From assembly GCA_039704465.1 (NCBI GenBank), contig JASFAU010000010.1, positions 806,001-870,000 of the forward strand: a stretch of 64,000 bases of DNA, read 5' to 3'. The position numbers and the translations under genes are program-made. Shown piece by piece: positions 40,778 to 49,565 of the stretch (its first letter is position 1; each line of letters opens with the position of its first letter). This DNA comes from Plasmodiophora brassicae (Eukaryota; Endomyxa; Phytomyxea; Plasmodiophorida; Plasmodiophoridae). The notes under the pieces are model-generated. The model was given only the letters and a program-made list of their open reading frames with translations, had not been told where the DNA came from and made no database searches.

Positions 40778-42101
40778 CTACGAGGAGAGCGAAAGGGCGC
40801 CATCCAGGAATTCTGTTGTGACCTGTGCCATCCACGATCTTGGGATGATGCCTTCATAGAAGGCGCAATGGGACCCCCGTCCAACAGTGACCAGTACGCC
40901 GTTGCCGTTATCGACGACCTTCTGGTACGGAATGTTCTTCTCCGGGCAGATCGGGTCGTCGGTGGCCTGAACCATCACGAATGGGATGCGCATGTTCTCG
41001 CCTGTCACCATTGGACAGGTCTTCTCGAAATAGTCTTCCGGTGACTGGAACCCGACCAACTTTGCTGACGTGATCATGAACTCGAACACAGTCGTCGATT
41101 GCACACACTGGTCGTATCCCGGCCGCTTGCTAAGAATCTCCTTGTTCGGTGTTATAAAGTAGTCCTTCAGCTTCCCGACCAGGTACCAGTCGTACCAGTG
41201 GTGAATGGACTGGGCCGTCTGCGACTGATGTCAGTGATGTTATAGTGGGGCAAACAGGCCCTCAGATTACCTCGCGGAGAGCATAGCCAGGGCTCAGGAT
41301 GGCCGCACACTTGATAGGGGTATTCTCCTGGTACTCGCCCAGGTAGCGTACGGCGACAGCTGCTCCTGCAGACATCCCCACCATTAGCAGCGGTGCAGAG
41401 GGAAACCGCTTCCGTATGCACGCGATCCCATCATGGACGTCGGTAGAGGAACCTGAGACGTACTCTGTTCAGAGGCACCCTAATTGCATTCGGCATTCAG
41501 CACAGCCCCAGGTTTACCGAACATATTAAATAATGGAGTCCGCAGTTGAACAGATCCATGCCCTCTTCGGAGTAGAATGGCCGTTCTCCTAAACACAGAC
41601 TGGTTCAGCATGCCTCCGTAATCGACTGGACACGCCAGTACCATTGCTTGGCAGCGAAAGCATCGACGAGGACATCAGGAACAGCGTCGCCCATAATCGT
41701 ATGCAGGTACACGACGATTGGAGATGTCGGTGAACTGTCTGCCGGCATATACCAATCGATAGCTGTTTCGCCACCATCATCGTGGCTCACAACCTAGGCT
41801 ATCCCATTACCAGGCGAACCCCTCCAACCGGCGACGGTCACGATACCTGACGCTCTGACGGCTGTCTTCGCCCATAGACATAGTCGATCGCACAGAGCAG
41901 CAGAATCTGCAGGTGGGCATTGCAGGCCCATATCGTCGGCCAATACGCACGATGCATCGTCGGGCATCTGTCGACGATCGTTCGCAGCCGCTCCTTGCTA
42001 CCATCGTACACGACGCGCGGCATCTGCACCAGCAGCGCCACATACGCGACGAATACGGCCAACCCGACGGTCAGAATCCCAACCGCGACGTCCTCGTACA
42101 T
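40778..42101 (-). CDS. Alpha/beta hydrolase, ABHD1/2/3 (YheT) type
   Basis: Five exons, 42101-41847, 41793-41642, 41588-41518, 41452-41271 and 41224-40778, give 368 residues with all phases kept. The N-terminus is a membrane anchor (VAVGILTVGLAVFVAYVALL). IVVYLHTIMGD is the oxyanion region, LLRRGHGSVQLRTPLFNMFG and DVHDGIACIRKRFPSAPLLM precede the nucleophile GMSAGAAVAVRYLGEY (Ser in GxSxG). The acid is in ATDDPICPEKNIPY and the His in VGRGSHCAFYEG. Such enzymes are ER-anchored lipases or phospholipases. The third exon is only 71 bases. Confidence 0.9.
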
Positions 42102-42195
42102 TTGCCCAATGCCGGGCTTGCCGCGTGGACACTGGTCCCGGAGATCCGGCGCATCCTATTTTGGGCCAACTCCGTACTGTCACGCGCTGTCGTCG

Positions 42196-42327
42196 ACTGC
42201 AAATGTCCGGGCACCGTCATCGACAGCAACCGTCCCGGCACCGTCATCGACTGCAACCGTTCCGGCACCGTCATCGGACTGCAGCTGTCTCGGTGCCGTC
42301 ATTGGACTGCAAATGTCCCGGCGCACT
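42196..42327. repeat. Minisatellite, about 27-base unit, five degenerate copies
   Basis: Units begin with ACTGCAA or ACAGCAA and contain CCGGCACCGTCATCG. Located just upstream of the ABHD gene start, so it may lie in its promoter. The stretch from 42328 to 42506 has no supported gene beyond the possible 3' exon of the XRCC2-like gene. Confidence 0.75.
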
Positions 42328-42506
42328 GTCCTGACAGCATGACACAAAGTTTCACTTAATTATGGGAGTGGCTGTGCATCCCGAACTGCCGATGTCGACT
42401 TGGAGGGAGGTACGGGGCACACCCGGTCCAGAGACAGTCGCCTTGAAGCACGGGGGCCGGGTTCCTTCGACATAGGCCAGGGCGATGGAGATTGAGGGAG
42501 ACAGTG

Positions 42507-43058
42507 TTAATCGCCGCGAGGCTGGTGGAACGTGCGCGCCAGAATCGCTGGACGTCGCGACAACGATTCCACCGCGCTTACAGTACTGGAAACGATTAGG
42601 ATGCATCGATGATTGCACGGATAGCGACCTGCCTGTGATAACGCGTCTCGTGCCGCGCGAAACCGCGGTCCGCTATCGATATTGATCCAGGAGTTCGCCC
42701 CGTCGACAATAACGGCGAATACGTCATCGTCCTTGACGTCGTCGAGGATCCGGACCAGGTCCGGAGCGGATCTGGCGCGGACCACAGCGATCCTGGACAG
42801 TGCGTCTTCAGGCAGACCGCGCGCCTGCCCGATCGCATGCAGGCGCAATGGGTCGAACCGGCCGTCGGCGTCGACCCAGAGCAACAGCCGGGATGGACGG
42901 CAGGTCAGCGCTAACGTGTACAGCAGCTCGGTCTTCGCCGATGCAGCCGGGCCCGATACCTCACAGAAGGATCCCGTCGGCAGTACGAGGCCGCCAAGCC
43001 CAGTCTGCCAATGCTCATGGCGCCTTACCGCGTCGAGGAGGGTCTCGCTGGAGACCAT
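42507..43058 (-). CDS. RAD51-paralogue (XRCC2-like) protein
   Basis: From the ATG at 43058 the frame encodes MVSSETLLDAVRRHEHWQTG, then FCEVSGPAASAKTELLYTLA (Walker A position) and LLLWVDADGRFDPLRLHAIG, which closely resembles the XRCC2 block after its P-loop. A Walker B-like strand is DVFAVIVDGANSW. The P-loop Gly before Lys is Ala (SAKT). XRCC2 works with RAD51D in homologous recombination. The 3' end is uncertain: the frame closes at 42507, but a hydrophobic strand GGIVVATSS at about 42560 lies in another frame and could be reached through a small intron, which would extend the gene to about 42358. Confidence 0.7.
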   Translation of the reverse strand: MVSSETLLDAVRRHEHWQTGLGGLVLPTGSFCEVSGPAASAKTELLYTLALTCRPSRLLLWVDADGRFDPLRLHAIGQARGLPEDALSRIAVVRARSAPDLVRILDDVKDDDVFAVIVDGANSWINIDSGPRFRAARDALSQAGRYPCNHRCILIVSSTVSAVESLSRRPAILARTFHQPRGD

Positions 43059-43108
43059 CGTGGCGCGCCACAATAATAGCTGGGGAATCCACGTTCGCGT
43101 GTATTGTC

Positions 43109-43357
43109 TCATAGCAACGGTGGCCACTGCGCATCGCGCGTCATTTCTGGGGCGGTGTGCGGCGCAGGCGGACCCGTCGCCTTCGACACATGGTTGAACC
43201 CGGTTTGGGCTGCCCGGCGGTCGACGCCAATCGCGCCATCGTCGCGGATGAACTTCGGCGCGGCACGCGCGGTCTTCTGCACCACCTCCGCACTCGACTC
43301 GAGGACCGACTTCGCGATCGACCGTCCCACAATCAGCTTCGTGAACTGCGACGCCAT
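43109..43357 (-). CDS. Possible small helical protein
   Basis: 82 residues from the first in-frame ATG (MASQFTKLIVGRSIAKSVLE, then SSAEVVQKTARAAPKFI). The frame remains open upstream to about 43498 without an ATG, so the true start may be in another exon. Amphipathic, no motif. It would end 50 bases before the XRCC2-like start, in the same orientation. Weakly supported. Confidence 0.3.
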   Translation of the reverse strand: MASQFTKLIVGRSIAKSVLESSAEVVQKTARAAPKFIRDDGAIGVDRRAAQTGFNHVSKATGPPAPHTAPEMTRDAQWPPLL

Positions 43358-43592
43358 CGATCCGTCTTTGCTGATAGCGCGCGCTGCCTGGCTGGACAAG
43401 TGTTCAGCTCCGACTGGCGGAACTGCAATGCGAGCCTGTGGGTGGCCGGCGGGCCCCGATTTCTGACCGCGCAACTTTTTCTGGGAGCGACGCTGCAACG
43501 CGGTCGGGGTTACGTGACCGGTACGTCCCGCGACGCGGGCTGATCATGCTTTTTCCTGTGAGTCGTGGCGCGGCTTGGCCCTCAGACACATA

Positions 43593-44558
43593 ATGACGGC
43601 GTCGTGTATGGGGTCCTGGGGCGCTGGCACTGTCAGGAGTGCGTCGATGCGCTGGGCCGAGATCGTGCTGGCGAATGTGCAGGAGTCAGCGGGTTTTGAC
43701 GATCGCGCATGGTGCGTCCCCGCGTCTGATCCTGGAATTTGCAGAGCGTTCGCCGAGGCATTCGCGGTTCAGACCGAGATTACTAGGGACGTGGTTGGAA
43801 AATGTACTCTGCGGCGGCTGCGACGCTGGCCACTGGGCGGCATCGATCGGCTAATTGTCGCTGACGATGTCGCGCTGAGACGAATATTCGGGTTCTGGAC
43901 ATGCTTCGGCACGATCGTGTCGCGTTTAACCTGCGGATCGGCATCGGAGGAAGCCGTGCTGAAGGCAGTTCTTACGATTCTTGTCCAGGCGTGGCAGACG
44001 TACTTTGACGTAATGGAGTTCGCGCGAGACGTCCACGGGTTGTCAACGAAGTCAGTCGCGAAAAGCCGATTTGTGAAGCACATCCTGGCGACGGCGTCGA
44101 AGCTCGAGTTGGAACGCGATGAACTGCTGTACTTCGTCGGGTCTCGCCGCGGATCCGTTGCCGTATCCGAGAAAGTCGAGTCCATGCGTGTGACGCGTCA
44201 CTCTGCTGCCGACCCCGCGAAGCAGCCCAGATTGCCAAGGAGCGAGCTGATCTGTGCACCTCTGATGCTTCTTCGGGAACGCCTTGCGCCTTGGAATCAC
44301 GCGCTCCAGAATAAGAGAATTCTGGCGCCACTGTTCCAACTGTCCAGCATCGAGCGCAGCGTGATGGCATGGGAGTCTCACAAATTCGACGTGGTCTCGA
44401 TCCTGCTTCTGGAAGCCGACACGCTCGGCCGTGCCGCTTTCCAGATCCCAGGCGGGTCTGTCGCCCACGAGGGCATCAGGAACTCGCTTATCAGGGCGTT
44501 TGAGGCGGCTCGGGCCAACATTTGCGCGACAACAAACGATTCGTCGAAGTGGTGCTGA
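43593..44558 (+). CDS. Protein of unknown function, 321 residues
   Basis: Intronless frame from ATG 43593. Mostly helical sequence (AEIVLANVQESAGFDDRAW, VLKAVLTILVQAWQTYFDVM, KSRFVKHILATASKLELERD, LLREDRLAPWNH-like APLMLLRERLAPWNHALQNK). No signal peptide, membrane helix or recognised motif. Codon and composition match the neighbouring genes, and the antisense frames are poorer. It is convergent with the QPRTase gene, about 180 bases away. Confidence 0.6.
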   Translation: MTASCMGSWGAGTVRSASMRWAEIVLANVQESAGFDDRAWCVPASDPGICRAFAEAFAVQTEITRDVVGKCTLRRLRRWPLGGIDRLIVADDVALRRIFGFWTCFGTIVSRLTCGSASEEAVLKAVLTILVQAWQTYFDVMEFARDVHGLSTKSVAKSRFVKHILATASKLELERDELLYFVGSRRGSVAVSEKVESMRVTRHSAADPAKQPRLPRSELICAPLMLLRERLAPWNHALQNKRILAPLFQLSSIERSVMAWESHKFDVVSILLLEADTLGRAAFQIPGGSVAHEGIRNSLIRAFEAARANICATTNDSSKWC

Positions 44559-44739
44559 TACACAGGGAGGTCCTGAAGCACTCCACACTGTAGCGTATAC
44601 CTCATGTTCGACTCAAGGTCAACGAATCCCGTACAGAGACAGGTGAACACACGCCCAGTCGCCAGCAAGCATGCACAAGCCTCACCATCCACAGTAATGA
44701 ATCGGTCCGCGATGTGTATTCTGGCCCGTCCGATAATAC

Positions 44740-45865
44740 TTATTGGCCATGAGACGTTGGCGTTTGCGCCTGCATCGAGAAAATCTTCAGCGATATGTCC
44801 AGGGCATTCACAGAGTGCGTCAGCATCCCGCTGGATATGTAATCGACGCCGGTAGCGGCGATATCAGCCACGGTTTCCAGGCTCACATTGCCCTGCCTGG
44901 ACCGTTAGGTACGGATTGGCATGAGACCCAGAGCACTTACGCTGGCTTCCGTCGGGACTTTCCCGGCGATGAAATCAACGGCCGCTTGCAGCACTGACGT
45001 GTCAACCTTGTTCGTCGTCTTGTCGATCGAAACCATATTGTCGAGCAGGATCCGCGTTACGCCATCCAGGGCGCGCACCTCACGAACTTCGTGGAGCGTC
45101 CGCGCTTCAACGACAATCTCCATCGGCTTCAGGTCCTGATGTCCGTTCAAGTAACTGTCACGCCATTCAGCTAACGCGTAGGACGGTAATCACACGATTT
45201 ACGTACGCCTGGACTCTTTCGAACGCCGCAGTTATGCTTCCAGCCGCTTTGATGTGGTTGTCTTTGATCATGACAGCATCGTAGAGGCCGAAACGGTGGT
45301 TGACCCCGCCACCGATTTCGACGGCCCGCTTGTCAAGGACGCGATTCAGAGGCGCTGTCTTCCGAGTATCCAGCAGTCTGGCCTGCGATCCGACGGAACG
45401 GATCTTGTCCACCATTGCCCTGGTGGTCGTGGCGATTCCCGACATTCTCTGCATTATATTGAGCGCCAGGCGCTCTCCTGACAGTACTGCCCGAGCGGAA
45501 CCAGCAATCTACCTCACGAGATGCGGTTAGAGTACGAAGGTGCCAGGCTCGTCGCACGAACCTTTCCAATTGGGGTCCCAGCACGAACAAACGATCCTTC
45601 TTCCACATCCCACTGCAGGTATACTTCTGGATCGAGCTACGAAAGACAGCGGTTCAAAAGAACGACCTTGCGGCAGGCACGCGCAACCGACCTGCTCGAA
45701 GACGGTTCGCACGGCTTCGTATCCGGCGACGACGCCATCGCCCTTGACGAGAAACGTCGCCTGCGCGACAGCGTGCTGCGGGACAGTCGCTTGCGTCGTC
45801 ACGTCGCCGTTGGTCCCCAGGTCCTCGACCAGAGCATCCTTGATGAGCACGCTCAGCGATGTCAT
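44740..45865 (-). CDS. QPRT: Quinolinate phosphoribosyltransferase
   Basis: Five exons, 45865-45667, 45626-45562, 45508-45203, 45135-44941 and 44892-44740 (introns 40-67 bases), give 305 residues. Diagnostic blocks: [99 protein letters not shown] and ILLDNMVS, then [20 protein letters not shown]. The enzyme makes nicotinate mononucleotide from quinolinate and PRPP in de novo NAD synthesis. An in-frame ATG at 45970 would add 35 Arg/Phe-rich residues (RAFTRRTFFVRRKNR), possibly a mitochondrial presequence. Confidence 0.93.
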
Positions 45866-46376
45866 CGTCGCATCGACAATTCGCGATCGAATTCTGCACC
45901 GATTTTTGCGACGAACGAAAAATGTTCGTCGCGTGAATGCACGGACCGGATCAGCCAACCCGGTTAACATGGAACGCGACTGCCTAGAGTGGCTACTTGG
46001 ACGGCGAACGAAAACCCAGGAAGCGGCAACGCTAACGGAACACTGATAAATGTCAAAGAAGTACTGAAGACCTGCATCGGGAGCTAGGCAAGGTTGTCGA
46101 AGAAAAATAGGGGGCAGCTCGGTAAGCATGTGGCGTTGCGGGACATATTGCGGAACACGTCGCCACGGTAGGTGTTCCGTGGGGTGACACTGACAGTGCG
46201 TCGCACTCGGCGCTTGTGTGCCGGAATATTCCACGAGGGGAGCCGCCGCGGACTCCGGGGCTGCCAATCCTGCCATCGCTGACTGCGATCGTCACTCCAA
46301 ATCAGAGCCCGCCCGCAATGGTATCGTCGTTTACGGGATGGCGCGCTGCGGTGGCTGACCACTCGTGTAGGCAACC

Positions 46377-46691
46377 ATGTCGCGTGCCTTCTCCAAGGTT
46401 AAGCCTCTCCTCGACCGTGTCCTGGTCCGCAAGATCGTCCCGCAAACGAAGACCGCCGGCGGTGTCATGCTGCCCGAATCCGCCCAGCAGCGCCTGAATC
46501 AGGGTGTCGTCGTGTCCGTCGGTCCCGGTCGTATGGCCGACGATGGCAAGCGGATGGAGATGAGCGTCAAGGAAGGCGACCATGTCCTGCTACCGGAGTA
46601 CGGTGGTAACACCGTCCATGTCGACACGGACGCCAAGGAGGACCTTGTCTTGTACAGAGATGAGGATATTCTCGGTGTCATCGAGAAATAA
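46377..46691 (+). CDS. HSPE1: Mitochondrial co-chaperonin Hsp10 (GroES/Cpn10)
   Basis: 104 residues, intronless. KVKPLLDRVLVRKIVPQTKT, then AGGVMLPESAQQRLNQGVVV (mobile loop), VSVGPGR, GDHVLLPEYGGNTVHV and the end LYRDEDILGVIEK match Cpn10 throughout. It caps the Hsp60 ring in the mitochondrial matrix. The N-terminus MSRAFSK is short, as usual for Hsp10, whose targeting lies in the mature sequence. Confidence 0.95.
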   Translation: MSRAFSKVKPLLDRVLVRKIVPQTKTAGGVMLPESAQQRLNQGVVVSVGPGRMADDGKRMEMSVKEGDHVLLPEYGGNTVHVDTDAKEDLVLYRDEDILGVIEK

Positions 46692-47050
46692 GTTGGTCTG
46701 ATCCATTCGAGCATCAGCAAGACGGGGACCCTTGGAAATACATTGCGCGCCGCTTTGCCAACGAAATGCTATCCACAACGCCGCCGTTTTCGGAAGGGAT
46801 TCTCGTCCCTTTCCACTGGCGGAACCTCGCGTAACGTTAGCACCAGAACTCATCATTGGATATGTCGTGGCTGTTCATCCTTGCAATGCTGCACAGGTTC
46901 CGCAACCTAGTAAAAGGCGATAACACTGGTCGCTGCACTGACTCGCATGATTTCACGGTCGTCAATTCTGCCAACTTCAGCAGGTCTATTGTAGGGATCG
47001 TCTAGCTGTTCGCGGTCAACGATTGCTGGTCCCACTAACCGAGATCTTAG
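46692..47050. other. Intergenic or 5' exon region of a cysteine-rich gene
   Basis: Includes a short frame at 46862 onward with a hydrophobic start (MSWLFILAML) that could be a signal peptide exon for the cysteine-rich sequence at 47051, but the available splice sites do not keep phase. Not called. Confidence 0.3.
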
Positions 47051-47257
47051 GTGGGTTGCTTCGGGGATTGCATCGAATCATCCAGCCCGCGCTGTTTTAC
47101 CGGTTGCATGGCAGTGCCTCTGGGCATGCTCAAGGCAGAGTGCTCCTCGTGTTTCGAAGAGTATTTCGAATGCGACTACCAATGCGATCATGGGCAATCG
47201 CATCCGAACTGCTGGACGGAATGCCAAGATCGGGCCGACGAGTGCGCGTTCTCGTAA
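47051..47257 (+). CDS. Cysteine-rich exon, probable secreted protein
   Basis: The exon follows an acceptor (ATCTTAG) preceded by a CCACTAAC branch site. It encodes GCFGDCIESSSPRCFTGCMA, then AECSSCFEEYFECDYQCDHG and CWTECQDRADECAFS: 13 cysteines in about 68 residues, mostly in CxxC or CxxxC spacing. Such density suggests a disulfide-stabilised extracellular protein. The upstream exon or exons are not resolved, so the start shown is the exon border, not a start codon. Confidence 0.45.
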   Translation: MGCFGDCIESSSPRCFTGCMAVPLGMLKAECSSCFEEYFECDYQCDHGQSHPNCWTECQDRADECAFS

Positions 47258-47318
47258 CAGACACAAAGGGCTTCAATCCGAAAGCAAACTGGAGACACAT
47301 GTGATAGAATTGGAATAT

Positions 47319-48048
47319 TCATTCCTGCATGTCGACGTCAACGAACGACTCGAAGCGCCCATCGGACCAGACGCACAGCGGGACGATCTTGAAGACGGCA
47401 ATCTTCTGGTCGAACAGCTTCAGCAGGCGACCCTGCTCAGGCGTGAGAACATCGCCGACAGAGCAGACCTTGTGGTTGCGGGCGAGCTCAATTACGCCCT
47501 TGTTCAACTTCGTGTCCATGCCGAGTTGCCGCAACGTTGTCTCCATGGAGAACGGCATGTCGATGACCCCTGCAGGGACCGTGAAATCGACCGTGGAGAC
47601 GAACCCAGACCTTGCGAATTCGTCAACTTGCGCCGATTCGAAGTACGACTGGACTTCGCTTGATGGCGAGTTTGTGAACATGACACCGCAATCGCCTTTT
47701 AGGAAAGTCGACAGCTGGCTAAGGTTCTCCTTGTACTCATCATCTGCAGTCCGCCCTAGCGCAACCGACACAAGCTTATTCTAAACAGTTCGAGAGTTGC
47801 GTTCAGCACAGAAATTGAAAACTGCTGACGTTCCGACCGACCTTTCCGAAGAAAAACCTGGATGTGGACCAGTCGCCGCGCACCGTCTTCAACAAGTTGT
47901 TTCGCATGTTCTGGACGCGGATGATGTAGATGTGGGAGTACTTCTCCACGCATTCCCTAATCAAGTCTAGATGCGCTGCCTTTGCCGGACGTGCCTTCTT
48001 CAACGTCTTCGTCAAGGTTACAACCTTGGCACGTTTCGACTTCGGCAT
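47319..48048 (-). CDS. MRTO4: Ribosome assembly factor Mrt4 (MRTO4)
   Basis: Exons 48048-47842 and 47780-47319 (61-base intron, phase 0) give 222 residues. MPKSKRAKVVTLTKTLKKAR is the family N-terminus; RVQNMRNNLLKTVRGDWSTS and RFFFGK join NKLVSVALGRTADDEYKENL, then CGVMFTNSP, FSMETTLRQLGMDTKLNKGV and VLTPEQGRLLKLFDQKIAVF. Mrt4 is a P0-like protein that occupies the stalk-base rRNA site of pre-60S particles in the nucleolus and is replaced by P0. Confidence 0.93.
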
Positions 48049-48319
48049 CGTGCGAGATTACTGTGTCGACCTTCGAGGAGACGCAGTGCCCGGAGTCCGC
48101 CACGGACTTCGCGGACACCGCCGGCGGACCCGGACAGTGGTAAGTGAGGTCGTTGAAAGCTGAAACAACCACTTTACGTGCATGTAACGCCGAATTCCCA
48201 TTGGACGCCTAAACCTCGCTCTAGCACAGGTACACACACTTCAATAATATAACATTGTTATCAGAGGATCGATGCCAATTGCTTGCCAGCTATGGCCATT
48301 TACCTACACGGAAAAGCTA

Positions 48320-49220
48320 TCAGCAAATGGTATCCCTGATTCTTGGCGTATTGGCTACAACGTACCTGGCCAAGGCAGATATGATAACGATGATCATTGT
48401 CAGGATGAAAAATCCGATATAGGACTGAATAAAATGCTTGGGCGATACAAATCGCCCCTTGAACGTGATCAACATCCAGCAGTAGAACATTGACCATGTC
48501 TTTCCCATGTTACGCAGAGCCTGTGAGCAATGGTGATGGCAGTTGTTCGTGACGATATTATGCTAACGAACACGATGATGAATGTCAATGTCTGCCACAC
48601 TCGCTGGTGCCAATGGATCCAACCATCATGGCTCTGTACTTTGAATCCGCCGCCTCTATTGCCGCATCCCACGCCTCGGCAACAGACATATCCGGAGGCA
48701 AATTTGGGTAGGAGCAGGAACGCGGGTCAATCCGATAGTATCTATAGCAATGTCGACGTCATTACATAGAATAATGCTTGGGAAAGGTAGCGTTCATACC
48801 GAGTCACGGCGCCGACCATGAATTGATCGATGCCAATATAGAATGGCCCGGCAAAGTCATGGATCCTGTAGAGTTACTCTGAACGTCCTGCGACATCTGA
48901 CCTGCAGCAGTTTCAAATCCATACCGGCCTTGGGAATCCTGACCAAGAAACGCGCTCCTTAGCTGGAGACGCGCGAGCGCGGATCGCTGTCAGGAGAACG
49001 TACCGTAATTCCCAGGTGCCCAATGAACGGAAGAATCCACCTGCGGCGACGATGTAAACACTACAACCGGAGCAGCGTGATCGCGGTACAGAACGGACGA
49101 GATGATGGGCAACGGCCCCCAGACGAGGCAGAACGGGAACCGGTTGCGCGCGGGATCCATCCGCGCGCCGCCGCCGTCCAGCTCGTACGCGCGGGACACA
49201 ATCGGGGCCCCCTCCTGCAT
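48320..49220 (-). CDS. TMEM222: TMEM222/DUF778-family membrane protein
   Basis: Six exons, 49220-49090, 49040-49004, 48938-48925, 48865-48800, 48741-48624 and 48562-48320, give 202 residues with all phases kept; the third exon is only 14 bases. Blocks: MDPARNRFPFCLVWGPLPII, LPFIGHLGIT, GRIHDFAGPFYIGIDQFMVG, AWDAAIEAADSKYRAMM, NIVTNNCHHHCSQALRNMG and ITFKGRFVSPKHFIQSYIGF followed by a membrane helix. The conserved NNCH and HLGIT/DFAGP motifs identify the RTE1/TMEM222 group of Golgi/ER proteins. A second in-frame ATG (49160) also fits. Confidence 0.9.
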
Positions 49221-49565
49221 TGAGGCGCGACCCGCCGAAACGTCAAATCGAACGACGCCTCGGAGCTGTCCTACGACCTCTGTACGTAACCCCCCGGAGC
49301 CCCCCGCCTCCACACACTGACTTCTAAAATACGTCATCGGCGAACTTTCTCAAAATTCGCGAAACGATTTTGTTGGGGAACGCTGTCGTCCACTGCAGTC
49401 ATTCCTATTATTTTCCTGCCGATCTCCGCAGCGACCTGCCCTGGTCGATGGCGGTCTGCTGCGCGGCTGCACTCAAACGAGCCGTACCCTGCGTGAGCGT
49501 AACAGGTCGGCGCGCCTGAGCGGACCACGCTGCTGACGACGTCGTCGGCGTCGGTGCCGACGGTG
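49221..49565. promoter_or_regulatory. Divergent region between TMEM222 and PPR-DYW 2
   Basis: 345 bases between two divergent starts; it contains AAATACGTCATCGGCG near 49326, similar to the hairpin sequence at 22831. No clear promoter element is seen. Confidence 0.4.

Noticed and set aside
43157..43543. Plus-strand frame of 128 residues opposite the small helical protein
   Set aside because: No ATG context or motif, and codon usage is typical of antisense shadows; even the minus-strand alternative is weak.
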